Below, piece by piece: positions 52,161 to 61,204 of a DNA stretch of 64,000 bases. How positions within the stretch are numbered: position 1 is the first letter of the stretch; every line of letters begins with the position of its first letter. The DNA is from Roseomonas sp. OT10 (GTDB lineage Bacteria; Pseudomonadota; Alphaproteobacteria; Acetobacterales; Acetobacteraceae). A program made the position numbers and the translations under genes. The DNA lies in assembly GCF_020991085.1 (NCBI RefSeq), contig NZ_CP087719.1, positions 1,694,001 through 1,758,000 of the forward strand. The letters are read 5' to 3'. The notes below the pieces were generated by a model. The model worked only from the letters and a program-made list of their open reading frames with translations. It was not told where the DNA came from and searched no databases.

Positions 52161-52523
52161 ATGGAAGACGAGCGGGTTTGGAGCTTCGAGGAAAGCCTGT
52201 GGACGGGCGACGCGGCGCATTACCGGGAGTGCATCGACCCGGAATGCCTGATGGTCCTGCCCATGCCGCCCTACGTGATGAGCGGGGAGCAGTCGGTGGC
52301 GGCCGTGTCCGGCACGCCGCGATGGGCCCGCGCCGCGTTGACGGAGCGGCAGGTGGCCCGGCCGCAGGAAGGGCTGATCGTCGTCGCCTACAAGGCACGG
52401 GCGGAGCGGGACGGGGTGCCACCCTATGAGGCGCACTGCACCTCGACCTATCGTCGCCTCGCTCATGAGGCGTGGCGGGTGGTGCAGCACCAGCAGACGC
52501 CGCCGCTGAAGGCGGGAGGCTGA
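52161..52523 (+). CDS. NTF2/SnoaL-fold protein with DUF4440-like pattern
   Basis: A 120-residue protein. EESLWTGDAAHYRECIDPEC at the start and YEAHCTSTYRRLAHEAWRVV at the end fit the DUF4440/SnoaL-like NTF2 fold, a cone-shaped barrel used as an enzyme or ligand pocket. No catalytic residues are evident. It is the last gene of the plus-strand run, 87 bp after the amidase, with 84 bp of featureless sequence after its stop. Confidence 0.75.
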   Translation: MEDERVWSFEESLWTGDAAHYRECIDPECLMVLPMPPYVMSGEQSVAAVSGTPRWARAALTERQVARPQEGLIVVAYKARAERDGVPPYEAHCTSTYRRLAHEAWRVVQHQQTPPLKAGG

Positions 52524-52607
52524 GGCAGCGAGGCCCCCCGCCGCGCCGGGCGGAAGCCGTGGACGCGGCCCGGCCGCGGCGCGGCACTCGGCGCATCTGC
52601 GGCCCTG

Positions 52608-53354
52608 CTATTGCCAGAGCGGCAGACCCAGCAGGGCGGCGAGGCCGATGAGGATGAGGCAGATGCGCCGGAAGGTGGCCTCGCTCGCCAGGCCGAAGAG
52701 CCGGGCCCCCATCCATGTGCCCAGGGCGAAGACGGGGCCGGCCAGCAGGCTCAGGACGACCACCTCCAGGGTCAGCAGCCCGCTCAGCAGGTAGGTGGCG
52801 GCGCCCACCACGCTGGTGAAGGCGAAGAAGAGGATGATGTTGGACCGTATCCGGTGCGCCGGGACGGCGCCGCCGAGCCAGTAGGCCAGGACGGCCGGCC
52901 CGCTCATCTGCGCCAGGCCGCCGCAGATCCCCGCCACCACCCCGACGGCGAGGGACAGAGGCGTCACCGGCCGGCCCCGGTAGCGCCAGCCGGAGACCAG
53001 CAGGGCCAGCATCGCCAGGGCCAGCAGGCACATCGCCCAGCGCACCACCACCGGGTCCAGCCGCAGCAGGGCCAGGACGCCGAGCGGCGTGCCCACCATG
53101 GCCCCGGCCGCCAGCAGGGCGACCTCCCGCCGGGCCGCGTTCCGCCATGCCGCGGGGACCATCGGCAGGGCGGAGAGGTTGTCGATCAGCATCAGCAGCG
53201 GCACGGCGAGGCGCGGGCCGAGCAGGGCGCTGGCCAGGGGCACGAAGATCAGCGCCGAGCCGAAGCCGGAGAAGCCGCGCGCGAGCCCCGCGAGGAAGCT
53301 CGCCAGAAGCGTTCCGGCCAGCAGGGCCGGCGCGGGCAGGATGAAACCGCTCAT
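52608..53354 (-). CDS. TauE/SafE-family anion exporter
   Basis: A 248-residue membrane protein with about eight helices in two TauE repeats: FLAGLARGFSGFGSALIFVP and LAVGVVAGICGGLAQMSGPA show the conserved G-x-x-x-G patterns. Family members export sulfite, sulfoacetate or other organic anions. Its start overlaps the stop of the NTF2-fold gene (ATGA), so they are co-translated. Confidence 0.88.
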   Translation of the reverse strand: MSGFILPAPALLAGTLLASFLAGLARGFSGFGSALIFVPLASALLGPRLAVPLLMLIDNLSALPMVPAAWRNAARREVALLAAGAMVGTPLGVLALLRLDPVVVRWAMCLLALAMLALLVSGWRYRGRPVTPLSLAVGVVAGICGGLAQMSGPAVLAYWLGGAVPAHRIRSNIILFFAFTSVVGAATYLLSGLLTLEVVVLSLLAGPVFALGTWMGARLFGLASEATFRRICLILIGLAALLGLPLWQ

Positions 53355-53728
53355 GGCCCGGCCGGCAGCGGTCGCGCCTCGCCCATGCGGAACCAGGCGC
53401 GGGCGATGCGGCCGTCGATCACCTCGTACAGGGCGATGACCCCCACCTCGGCGCGACCCCCGGGGAGGTTGCGGGTCACCACCTCATGGTCCGTCACTAG
53501 GTTCCCCACGGCCATGCGGTGCAGCAGCCGGCCGTGGAGGTCGGGCTCGCGGAAGCGTTCGACATGGCGCGCGCGGACCGCCGCCGCGCCCTGTGCGAGG
53601 AGCTGCCCGGGGAAGCCGTAATACGCGCAATCCTCCGCCCAGCAGGCCATGAAGGCCTCGATGTCGCGCGCATTGTAGGCATCGAGCTGCCGCTGGACGG
53701 GCAGGGTCGGATCGCTCTCGGTCGGCAT
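53351..53728 (-). CDS. NTF2-like (SnoaL-type) protein
   Basis: A 125-residue protein with the SnoaL-like layout: VQRQLDAYNARDIEAFMACWAEDC type start, a middle AEDCAYYGFPGQLLAQG, and an end EVGVIALYEVIDGRIARAWF. Such steroid-isomerase-like proteins are of mixed function. It has TCAGGAG before its ATG and lies directly behind a strong terminator-like hairpin. It overlaps the TauE gene by four bases. Confidence 0.8.
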   Translation of the reverse strand: MPTESDPTLPVQRQLDAYNARDIEAFMACWAEDCAYYGFPGQLLAQGAAAVRARHVERFREPDLHGRLLHRMAVGNLVTDHEVVTRNLPGGRAEVGVIALYEVIDGRIARAWFRMGEARPLPAGP

Positions 53729-53747
53729 GGCGACACTCCTGAAACGC

Positions 53748-53776
53748 AAAAACCCCCGCGACGGTGGTCGCGGGGG
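53748..53776 (-). terminator. Intrinsic terminator or attenuator before the NTF2-TauE genes
   Basis: On the minus strand CCCCCGCGAC-CACC-GTCGCGGGGG is followed by TTTTT: a perfect 10-bp stem with a four-base loop and a T-run (53752-53748). It ends 20 bp before the ATG of the NTF2-like gene and about 180 bp after the amidase stop. It may simply end the amidase transcript or may attenuate the NTF2-TauE operon; a second hairpin (GGGGAGG...CCTCCCC) lies just upstream. Confidence 0.75.
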
Positions 53777-53953
53777 CTGTGGCACTTCGGCCGGGGGGAA
53801 CGGGTCTTAGGGGAGGCGATACCCCCTCCCCATGCGCCCGGTCCGCACCGACGCGAAGCCCAAAGGCCCGCGGGCGGCGGGGCGTCGGCGTCGGTCGGCG
53901 ATGGGGCGGAGCACAGGCATCGGCGCGGAGTTTCCCGGCGGGGCAGGGGGCTG

Positions 53954-55441
53954 TCAATCGCCCGTCGGGGCCCGCGTGACGTGAATGCCCGGCCGCTGCC
54001 CGAGGTTCCAGGCGCCGCCGATGGCGCGTTCGACCTGGGCCGCCAGCTGCAGCAGCCGCCCGTCATCCGCCTGCCTGGCCAGGGCCTGGATGCCCAGCGG
54101 CAGGCCGCTCTCCTGCATGGCCAGCGGCAGGGAGATGCCGGGGATGCCGCAGAGGTTGGCGAGCGGCGTGTAGGCGAAGTTGCGCCAGAGGTTGCCGAAC
54201 CAGTCGAGGACGTCCGGGTTGTCGCTGATCGTCAGGTATTCCGTGGTCCCGATCACGGGCGTCGGCTTCGCGGTGATGGGGGTGAGGATGATGTCCCACG
54301 CCTCGAAGAAGGTCCCGAAGGCGCGGGCTGTGGCGTTGAACACCGCCTGCATCCGCGCCCGTTCGGTGAAGGAGGTGTGCAGCCCCGCCTCCCAGATGCG
54401 GATGTTCATCGGCTCGACCAGGTCGGCGGGCGGCCGCTCCAGCCCCAGGGCGCCGATCAGGTTGTTCACCGTCTGGGCGAAGTTGCTGATGTAGCAGGTG
54501 GTCTGCGCGGCGAAGGCGGCGCGGAAGTCGATCTCCGGCACCACCCATTCGACATGGTGGCCCAGGGATTCCAGCAGGTGCGCCACCCGCTCCAGCTCCG
54601 CCACGAAATGCGGCGCGGCGTGGTAATCGCCCCATTCGTGCGACACGGCGATGCGCAGCGGCGACGGGTCGCGCGCGACCAGCGCGGCATAGGGTCCGGG
54701 CGGCATCCAGTAGGGCATGAATTCACCCGGCGCCCCGCCGCGGCAGGAATCCACGTAGAGCGCCATGTCGCGCACGCTGCGGGTGATGCAGCCCTGGGTG
54801 GAGACCAGCCCGGTCAGGTCCGAGGCGCCCGGCGCGATGGAAAAGACGCCGCGCGACGGCTTCAGCCCGATCCCGCCCGTGGCCCCCGCGGGGATGCGGA
54901 TGGAACCGCCGCCATCCGTCGCATGCGCCATCGGCACCACCCCGGCCGCCACCATGGCCGAGCTGCCGGCCGAGGAGCCGTTGGTGGTGTATCCGGGGTT
55001 CCAGGGGTTGCGGGTGACGTAGACGGCCGGGTTCTCGGCGGAGGAGCAGCAGCCGAATTCCGGCGTGGTGGTGCGCCCGATGATGTTCAGCCCGGCCTCG
55101 CGGATGCGCCCGGTCAGCCAGGTATCGGCCGCCGCGCGGTTCCCGCGCATCAGCCGCGAGCCCATCTCCTGCAGCCGGCCCCGCATGGTGGGGCCGAGAT
55201 CCTTCAGCAGATAGGGCACGCCGGCGAAGGGCCCGCCCGGGTTCATCCCGTCGCGCAGCGGATCGGCGACGACATCCTCGAAGAGCTCGACCACGGCGGA
55301 CAGGCTGGGGTTGACCAGGGCGACGCCGGCGGCGGCCTGGGCGGCCAGCTCGGCCGGGGTCAGCTCGCCCGCCCGGACGCGCGCCGCCAGCGCCGTCGCA
55401 TCATGGGCGCACCATTCGTCCCAACCCATCGCCAGAGTCAT
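53954..55441 (-). CDS. Amidase signature enzyme (second)
   Basis: A 495-residue amidase. The catalytic Lys is in VPYLLKDLGPTM, the middle Ser in NGSSAGSSAMVAAGVVPMAH, and the nucleophile in ATDGGGSIRIPAGATGGIGL. It is divergent from the M20 amidohydrolase gene, with 194 bp between the starts. ATG 55441 was preferred; ATG 55429 (MGWDEW) is an alternative. Substrate unknown; 6-aminohexanoate-type and fatty-acid amide hydrolases share this layout. Confidence 0.9.
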   Translation of the reverse strand: MTLAMGWDEWCAHDATALAARVRAGELTPAELAAQAAAGVALVNPSLSAVVELFEDVVADPLRDGMNPGGPFAGVPYLLKDLGPTMRGRLQEMGSRLMRGNRAAADTWLTGRIREAGLNIIGRTTTPEFGCCSSAENPAVYVTRNPWNPGYTTNGSSAGSSAMVAAGVVPMAHATDGGGSIRIPAGATGGIGLKPSRGVFSIAPGASDLTGLVSTQGCITRSVRDMALYVDSCRGGAPGEFMPYWMPPGPYAALVARDPSPLRIAVSHEWGDYHAAPHFVAELERVAHLLESLGHHVEWVVPEIDFRAAFAAQTTCYISNFAQTVNNLIGALGLERPPADLVEPMNIRIWEAGLHTSFTERARMQAVFNATARAFGTFFEAWDIILTPITAKPTPVIGTTEYLTISDNPDVLDWFGNLWRNFAYTPLANLCGIPGISLPLAMQESGLPLGIQALARQADDGRLLQLAAQVERAIGGAWNLGQRPGIHVTRAPTGD

Positions 55442-55635
55442 GTCGCGAGTCCGATCCCTTGCAAGGGGGCGCCGCCGGCCGCAGGGTGGGCCCCGGAGGC
55501 GTTCCAGCACAGCCCATGCCGTCCTGGCGCCGGGCGCAAGGGGGACCGGGCGAATGGAGCGGGCCGGAGGGGCATGGCGGCTGTTCGCGGCCCTGCCGCC
55601 CCGCTAGCCTCGGGCCGAAGGCAGAGGAGGACGTG

Positions 55636-57042
55636 ATGGTCCGGATCCCCCAGCGGCGCGCCCTGAAGGCCGAGACGGTGCTGCCGGAGGCCGCGCCCTC
55701 CCGCCGCGGGCTCCTCGCCCTCGCCTGCGCCTGCGGCGTGCTGCCGTCCCTGTTGCCGCTCTCCGCCCGCGCCGCGGTGGCGGCGGCCCCGGCCCGGCCC
55801 TTCCATGCGGCACTGGACCAGGCAGCGGCGGCGATCGAGCCGCGCATGATCGCCTGGCGTCGCGACATCCACCAGAACCCGGAGCTGGGCAACCAGGAGG
55901 TCCGCACCTCCGGCCTCGTCGCCGCGCACCTGAGGCGGCTGGGCTACGAGGTGCGGGAGAAGGTCGCCGTCACCGGCATCGTCGCGACGCTGCGCGGCGG
56001 GGCCGGGCCCGGCCCGGTGCTGGCCCTGCGCGCGGACATGGACGCCCTGCCGGTGGCGGAGGAGGTGGACCTGCCCTTCGCCTCCCGCGCGAAGGCGCAG
56101 TGGGATGGGCAGGAGGTGAGCGTCATGCACGCCTGCGGCCATGACGGGCACGTCGCCATCCTGATGGCCGCGGCCGAGATCCTGGCGCAGCACCGGGACC
56201 AGCTCCGCGGCACCATCCGCCTGCTGTTCCAGCCGGCCGAGGAGAACCTGCCGCGCGGCGAGATCGGCGGCGCCCGGCGCATGCTGGAGGAGGGCGCCTT
56301 CGCCGACCTCAAGCCCGATGCCGTGTTCGGCCTGCATTTGTCCAGCGGCCTGCCGGTGGGGGCGCTGGGCTGGCGGCCGGGGGCGACGGCGGCGAGCGCG
56401 GACGAGTTCCGCATCACCGTCCATGGCCGCCAGACCCATGGCGCCCGGCCCTGGGCCGGCGTGGACCCGATCGTGGTGGGGGCGCAGATCGTCTCCGCCC
56501 TCCAGACCCTGCAGAGCCGGCAGGTGGATGTGGGCGAGCCCTCGGTGCTGACGGTGGGGCAGTTCCATGCCGGCAACCGCAGCAACATCATCCCCGACCG
56601 GGCGGAGATGAACGGCACCCTGCGCACCTACTCGGACGAGCGGCGCAGCTACATGATGCGCCGGGTGAAGGAGATGGCGGAGGGTGTGGCGGCCGGCATG
56701 GACGCCCGCGCCGATGTCCACTGGGAGCCCAACGGCTATCCCAGCAACCGCAACGATCCCACCCTGTCCGAGCGCATGGCGCCCAGCCTGGCCCGGGTCT
56801 GCGGTCCGGACCAGCTGCGGCTGACGGCACCCGGGCTGGCCGCGGAGGACTTCGCCTACTTCGCCCAGGCGGTGCCCGGCTTCTTCTTCACCGTCGGCAT
56901 CATCGGCCCCGGCATCGACCCGCGCACCGCGCCGCCCAACCACTCGCCGCGCTTCCGGGTGGACGAGGCGGGGCTGCTCTACGGGCTGCGCGGCCTGCTG
57001 CACGCCGCCGCGGACTTCACCGGCAGCGGCGCGCCGGCCTGA
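55636..57042 (+). CDS. M20-family amidohydrolase, exported
   Basis: A 468-residue peptidase of the M20D (aminoacylase/hippurate hydrolase) type. Metal-binding features: HACGHDGHVAILMAAAEIL, FQPAEENLPRGEIGG and a late GLAAEDFAYFAQAVPG. Unusually for the family it carries an N-terminal RRGLLALACACGVLPSLLPL segment with twin Arg, probably a Tat signal, so it acts in the periplasm. GAGGAGG lies just before ATG 55636. With the nearby amidases and receptors it fits scavenging of amide-linked compounds. Confidence 0.9.
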   Translation: MVRIPQRRALKAETVLPEAAPSRRGLLALACACGVLPSLLPLSARAAVAAAPARPFHAALDQAAAAIEPRMIAWRRDIHQNPELGNQEVRTSGLVAAHLRRLGYEVREKVAVTGIVATLRGGAGPGPVLALRADMDALPVAEEVDLPFASRAKAQWDGQEVSVMHACGHDGHVAILMAAAEILAQHRDQLRGTIRLLFQPAEENLPRGEIGGARRMLEEGAFADLKPDAVFGLHLSSGLPVGALGWRPGATAASADEFRITVHGRQTHGARPWAGVDPIVVGAQIVSALQTLQSRQVDVGEPSVLTVGQFHAGNRSNIIPDRAEMNGTLRTYSDERRSYMMRRVKEMAEGVAAGMDARADVHWEPNGYPSNRNDPTLSERMAPSLARVCGPDQLRLTAPGLAAEDFAYFAQAVPGFFFTVGIIGPGIDPRTAPPNHSPRFRVDEAGLLYGLRGLLHAAADFTGSGAPA

Positions 57043-57060
57043 CGGCGGGGGAGGGGGCGC

Positions 57061-57849
57061 TCAGCGTCCCGTCCAGGCGGGCGCCGCCTTGTCCAGGAAG
57101 GCGCGCACGCCGAGCCGGAAGTCGTCGCTGCCGTAGCATTGCCGGATCAGATCCTCCGCCTGCTCCTGCGGATCGTGCGCCAGGCGGCGCAGCATCTCCC
57201 GCGTCACCGCCATGGTCACCGGGGCGTGGCCGAGCAGCTTCCCCGTCAGCTTGCCGAGCTCGGCATCGAGGCTCTCCGGGGGCACGATGGCGGCGAGGTA
57301 GCCGAGCGGCGCCAGGGTCTCGGCGGTCGGCATCTCCGCCAGCAGCAGCATGCGGCGGACCATGCTGACGCCCAGCGTCGCGGAGAGCCGGCGCAGGTTG
57401 GCCGGCGACAGGCAGTTGCCCAGGGTCCGCGCGATCGGCACGCCGAAGCGCGCGCCCGGGGTCGCGACGCGCAGGTCGCAGGCATTGGCGATGGCGAGGC
57501 CGCCGCCGATGGCGAAGCCCTCCACCACGCAGACGGTCGGCACGCGGAGGCGCTCCAGCGCCTCCACATAGGTGTCGATCCTGCGCTCGTAGGCGACGCC
57601 ATCCTCGCCCGAGGCGAATTCGGTGAACTGGGCGATGTCCGTCCCGGCGACGAAGGCCTGGCCGCCCGCGCCGCGCAGCACCGCGAGGCGGATGGAGCTG
57701 TCCGCGTCGATCCGGCCGACCGCCTCGCCGAGCTGCTGGTACATCGTCCAGGTCATGGCGTTGCGCGCCGCCGGACGGTCGAAGGTCAGGTGGGCGACGC
57801 CGTCCTCCACGCGGAAGCGGACGGCGCCCTCGTCGCGCGCGCCGCTCAT
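57061..57849 (-). CDS. Enoyl-CoA hydratase/isomerase family protein
   Basis: A 262-residue crotonase-fold enzyme. VAHLTFDRPAARNAMTWTMY gives the start of the fold, and the oxyanion hole is built by AFVAGTDIAQF and GFAIGGGLAIANACDLRVAT. The usual catalytic Glu of enoyl-CoA hydratase after the loop PIARTLGNCLSPANL is not obvious, so it may be another crotonase activity. Its start overlaps the stop of the CoA-transferase gene (ATGA), so it is the second gene of that operon. Confidence 0.87.
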   Translation of the reverse strand: MSGARDEGAVRFRVEDGVAHLTFDRPAARNAMTWTMYQQLGEAVGRIDADSSIRLAVLRGAGGQAFVAGTDIAQFTEFASGEDGVAYERRIDTYVEALERLRVPTVCVVEGFAIGGGLAIANACDLRVATPGARFGVPIARTLGNCLSPANLRRLSATLGVSMVRRMLLLAEMPTAETLAPLGYLAAIVPPESLDAELGKLTGKLLGHAPVTMAVTREMLRRLAHDPQEQAEDLIRQCYGSDDFRLGVRAFLDKAAPAWTGR

Positions 57850-59099
57850 GCCGCGAAGGCCCCGTTCTGGCGCAGCGTCTCCGCCGCCTTGGCGTCGATG
57901 CCCAGCTCGGCGAGCAGGTCCTCCGTGTGCTCGCCCAGCAGCGGCGCGTGGCGGCGGAGCTGCTGCGGCGTGGCGGAGAGCTTCACCGGGAAGCCGATGT
58001 TGGGGACGCTGCCCTCGATCGGGTGCGGCACCTCCATGCGCATGGCGCGGTGCTGCGCGTGCTCGCTCTCGAAGGCCTCGGGGTAGGTGTTCATGCGCCC
58101 GGCGGGCAGGCCGGCGGCGAGCATGGTCTCCACCCATTCCTCGGCGGTCTTGGTGGCGAAGGTCTTCTCCAGCTCCTCGATCAGCACCTCGCGGTTGGCG
58201 AGGCGGGCGGGGATGTCGACGAAGCGCGGGTCGGTGGTCAGCTCCGGCCGTTCCAGCATCTCGCACAGCTTCAGCCACAGCTTCTGGCTGGGCGCGCCCA
58301 TCACGAAGTAGCCGTCCGATGCCTTCACCGCCTGGTAGGGCGCGCTCATGCGGTTGGAGGTGCCGACCGGCTGCGGGATGCGCCCCGTGCCCCAGTATTC
58401 CGAGATGTCCCAGATGGAGAAGGCCATCGCCGCGTCGAACAGCGCGGCGTCGATATACTGCCCCTCGCCGCTCTTCTGCCGGCCGATATAGGCGCTGAGC
58501 ACGGCGTAGAGGGTGAACAGGGCGCAGCCGATGTCGGCCACCGGCACCCCTGCCTTCACCGGGGGCGAGCCGGGGTGGCCGGTGACGCTCATCACCCCCG
58601 ACATGGCCTGGGCCATCAGGTCGAAGCCCGGGCGCATCGCCCAGGGGCCGGACTGCCCGAAGCCGGAGATGGAGGCGTAGATCAGCCGCGGGTTGATCGT
58701 CCGCAGGTCCTCGTAGCCGAGGCCGAGGCGCTTCATCACCCCCGGGCGGTAGTTCTCGATCAGCACGTCCGCCGTCTCGACCAGCTTCAGGAAGACGGCC
58801 TTGCCCGCCTCGCTCTTGAGGTTGATGGCGATGCTGCGCTTGTTCCGGTTCAGGTTGAGGAAGCCCATGCTGTCGGGCCCCTTCATCTTGAACCCCATGG
58901 CCGAGCGCGTCTGGTCGCCGCCGCCGGGCGGCTCGACCTTGATCACGTCCGCGCCCAGGTCGGCCAGCATCATGCCCGCGAAGGGGCCGGCCATCACCTG
59001 GGTCACGTCCAGCACGCGGATGCCGGACAGCGGCAGGGCCCGGGTCGCCTGGGCATCGGGGGCGATGGCGTCCGAGCGCGGGGGCAGGGTGTCGGGCAT
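57846..59099 (-). CDS. Class III (CaiB/BaiF) CoA-transferase
   Basis: A 417-residue CoA-transferase. GIRVLDVTQVMAGPFAGMML, VIKVEPPGGGDQTRSAMGFK, and the active-site Asp in MRPGFDLMAQAMSGVM identify the family. It moves CoA between carboxylic acids and makes a CoA-ester that the following enoyl-CoA hydratase could act on. It is divergent from a Bug receptor gene, with a 15-bp palindrome in the 176-bp gap. Confidence 0.92.
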   Translation of the reverse strand: MPDTLPPRSDAIAPDAQATRALPLSGIRVLDVTQVMAGPFAGMMLADLGADVIKVEPPGGGDQTRSAMGFKMKGPDSMGFLNLNRNKRSIAINLKSEAGKAVFLKLVETADVLIENYRPGVMKRLGLGYEDLRTINPRLIYASISGFGQSGPWAMRPGFDLMAQAMSGVMSVTGHPGSPPVKAGVPVADIGCALFTLYAVLSAYIGRQKSGEGQYIDAALFDAAMAFSIWDISEYWGTGRIPQPVGTSNRMSAPYQAVKASDGYFVMGAPSQKLWLKLCEMLERPELTTDPRFVDIPARLANREVLIEELEKTFATKTAEEWVETMLAAGLPAGRMNTYPEAFESEHAQHRAMRMEVPHPIEGSVPNIGFPVKLSATPQQLRRHAPLLGEHTEDLLAELGIDAKAAETLRQNGAFAA

Positions 59100-59201
59100 G
59101 GTGGCGGTTCCTCCTCGGTGCCGCCGGTGGCCGCGGCGGGGGCGGCGGATGGGTAGGGCAGGAGCGGGCGACGGGGCAAGGGAATATTGAGTTTTACGTT
59201 A

Positions 59202-59216
59202 TGCATTCTGAATGCA
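59202..59216. promoter_or_regulatory. Perfect 15-bp palindrome between the CoA-transferase and Bug genes
   Basis: TGCATTC T GAATGCA is a perfect 7-1-7 palindrome in an A/T-rich patch (TTATGCATTCTGAATGCAAAA, one mismatch in the outer flank). It lies 103 bp before the CoA-transferase start and 60 bp before the Bug receptor start, and a GntR regulator is the second gene on the right. It is the most likely GntR operator for both transcripts; this is inference. Confidence 0.55.
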
Positions 59217-59275
59217 AAATCCCTTTACGGCGCTCCGTTGCCCCGCTAGCGTGCCGGTCCGAGGAGGAGACAACC

Positions 59276-60316
59276 ATGCGCCCGAGGACCCTGCCGATGC
59301 CCCCCGCCGCCGGTGCCCCGGCCGGACAGGGCGCCCTGCCGCGCCGCGCCCTGCTGGCGGCGGCGGGCGCGTTCGGCGCGCCCGCATTGATGCCGCGCGC
59401 CGCCCGGGCGCAGGACGGCTATCCCAGCCGTGCCGTGACGATCATGGTCGGCTTCGCCCCCGGCGGCGGGGCGGACACCATCGCGCGGCTGCTGGGCCAG
59501 CGCCTGCAGCAGAGCCTGGGCCAGCCGGTGCCGGTGGAGAACCGCCCCGGCGGCAGCGGCACCATCGCCGTGAACACCGTGCTGCGCGCCAGGCCGGATG
59601 GCTACACCTTCGGGGTGGGCACCAACTCCAGCAACGCCATCGTGCCGCAGCTGATGACCCCGCCGCCCTACGACGTGCTGAAGGACCAGACGCCCATCCT
59701 GCATGTCGGCTACTCGCCGCAGGTGCTGACGGTCCCCGCGAGCTCGCCGGCGCGCGACGTGCAGGGCTTCATCGCGATGGTGAAGGCGAAGCCCGGCGCC
59801 ATCAACTACGCCTCCTCCGGCGTCGCCACGCAGCAGCACCTCGCGGCGGAGTTCTTCGCCAAGGGCATCGGCGGCAGCATGACCCACGTGCCCTATCGCG
59901 GCAGCGGCCAGGCGATCAGCGACCTGATCGCCGGTCAGGTGGACGTGAACTTCGACACCCTGCCGACCGTGCTGCCGCATGTCCGCCAGGGCACCTTGCG
60001 GGCGCTGGCCGTGACCACGCCGCAGCGCGTGCCCTGGCTGCCGGACGTGCCGACGCTGATCGAGGCCGGCGTGCCGGAATTCGACGTGGTGACGCGCTAC
60101 ATCGTCTTCGCCCCGGCCGGGCTGCCGGCCCCGCTCGCCGAGCGCTGGGCCGGGATGCTGAACGAGGCGCTGGCCGATCCGCAGGTGAAGACCCGGATGA
60201 ACGAGGCGGGCTTCGTGCCCGGCGGCGGCACCCTGGCCAGCACCGCGCAGCTGATCCGGGCCGAGCAGGAGCGCTTCGGCGCGCTGGCGCGGGCCGCGAA
60301 CATCCGGCTGGAGTGA
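59276..60316 (+). CDS. Bug/TctC-family periplasmic receptor (third of four)
   Basis: A 346-residue receptor. Signal peptide ALPRRALLAAAGAFGAPALM with twin-Arg-like features, then VTIMVGFAPGGGADTIARLL, VENRPGGSGTIAVNTVLRA and MTHVPYRGSGQAISDLIAGQ. GAGGAGGAGA just before ATG 59276 supports the start. The GntR gene follows with overlapping stop/start (TGATG). The divergent CoA-transferase suggests the ligand is a carboxylate activated to a CoA-ester. Confidence 0.9.
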   Translation: MRPRTLPMPPAAGAPAGQGALPRRALLAAAGAFGAPALMPRAARAQDGYPSRAVTIMVGFAPGGGADTIARLLGQRLQQSLGQPVPVENRPGGSGTIAVNTVLRARPDGYTFGVGTNSSNAIVPQLMTPPPYDVLKDQTPILHVGYSPQVLTVPASSPARDVQGFIAMVKAKPGAINYASSGVATQQHLAAEFFAKGIGGSMTHVPYRGSGQAISDLIAGQVDVNFDTLPTVLPHVRQGTLRALAVTTPQRVPWLPDVPTLIEAGVPEFDVVTRYIVFAPAGLPAPLAERWAGMLNEALADPQVKTRMNEAGFVPGGGTLASTAQLIRAEQERFGALARAANIRLE

Positions 60317-60411
60317 TGGACGGCAAGCCCTCCCCCGGCCTGCCGGACGCCGGCGTTCCCTCGCCAGCGCCGGGGGGCTATGCCTGGGGAGGTGAGGAAT
60401 CCCGCCCCCGC

Positions 60412-61098
60412 ATGACCGTCGCCACGCCGATCCCCCGCCACAGCCTGCACGACATGCTGGTGGGCGGCATCCGCGAGATGATCGTGTCGGGCGAGCTGCG
60501 CCCCGGCGGGAAGGTCCCCGAGGCGCAGCTCTGCGAGCGCTTCGACGTGTCCCGCACGCCCCTGCGGGAGGCGCTGAAGGTGCTGGCGGCGGAGGGGATG
60601 ATCCAGCTCCTGCCACGGCGCGGGGCGGTGGTCGCGCAGGTGACGCCGGAGGAGATCGAGGAGCTCTTCCCGATCATGGCGGTGCTGGAGGGCTTGGCGG
60701 GGGAGATGCTGTGCCGCCATGCGGACGCGGCGCGGATCGCCGCGCTGCGCGCCGTGCACGATCGCATGATGGGGGAGTACGCGCGGGGCGACGAGCCGGC
60801 CTATCTGCGCAGCAACCGGGAGTTCCACGACCTGCTCTTCGTCGCGGCCGGGAACGCGACGCTGCACGCCTTCTACCAGCAGATCCTGACCCGCATCCGC
60901 GCCTTCCGCTTCATCGCGCGCAAGAGCCCGGACAACTGGCGGCAGGCGGCGGAGGAGCACGAGCGGATCATGGAGGCGATCGAGGCCCGGGACGGCGCGA
61001 AGCTGTCGCGCCTGCTGCGCCGGCACGTCAACGGGGTGACGGTGAAGATCGCGCAGGATGCGCTGCGCCAGGCGGTGGACGGCACTGCGGCGCGGTAG
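60412..61098 (+). CDS. GntR-family regulator with FCD domain
   Basis: A 228-residue regulator. A winged helix-turn-helix is at residues about 10-75 (ELRPGGKVPEAQLCERFDVS, then RTPLREALKVLAAEGMIQLL); the FCD effector domain follows (SNREFHDLLFVAAGNATLHA and the helical C-terminus), which usually binds a carboxylate with metal help. ATG 60316 overlapping the receptor stop is a second possible start, giving 32 extra residues. It likely controls the flanking receptor and CoA-transferase genes through the palindrome at 59202. Confidence 0.9.
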   Translation: MTVATPIPRHSLHDMLVGGIREMIVSGELRPGGKVPEAQLCERFDVSRTPLREALKVLAAEGMIQLLPRRGAVVAQVTPEEIEELFPIMAVLEGLAGEMLCRHADAARIAALRAVHDRMMGEYARGDEPAYLRSNREFHDLLFVAAGNATLHAFYQQILTRIRAFRFIARKSPDNWRQAAEEHERIMEAIEARDGAKLSRLLRRHVNGVTVKIAQDALRQAVDGTAAR

Positions 61099-61204
61099 CG
61101 CAAGGGCGGCACCCTGCCGGGAGGGGGCGCCGCCCAGGGCGGGAAGCCAGGCCCGGGCGCTCCGCGGTCCCGGGCACGGGCGGGCTCCGCGGCGCGCCGC
61201 CGCG

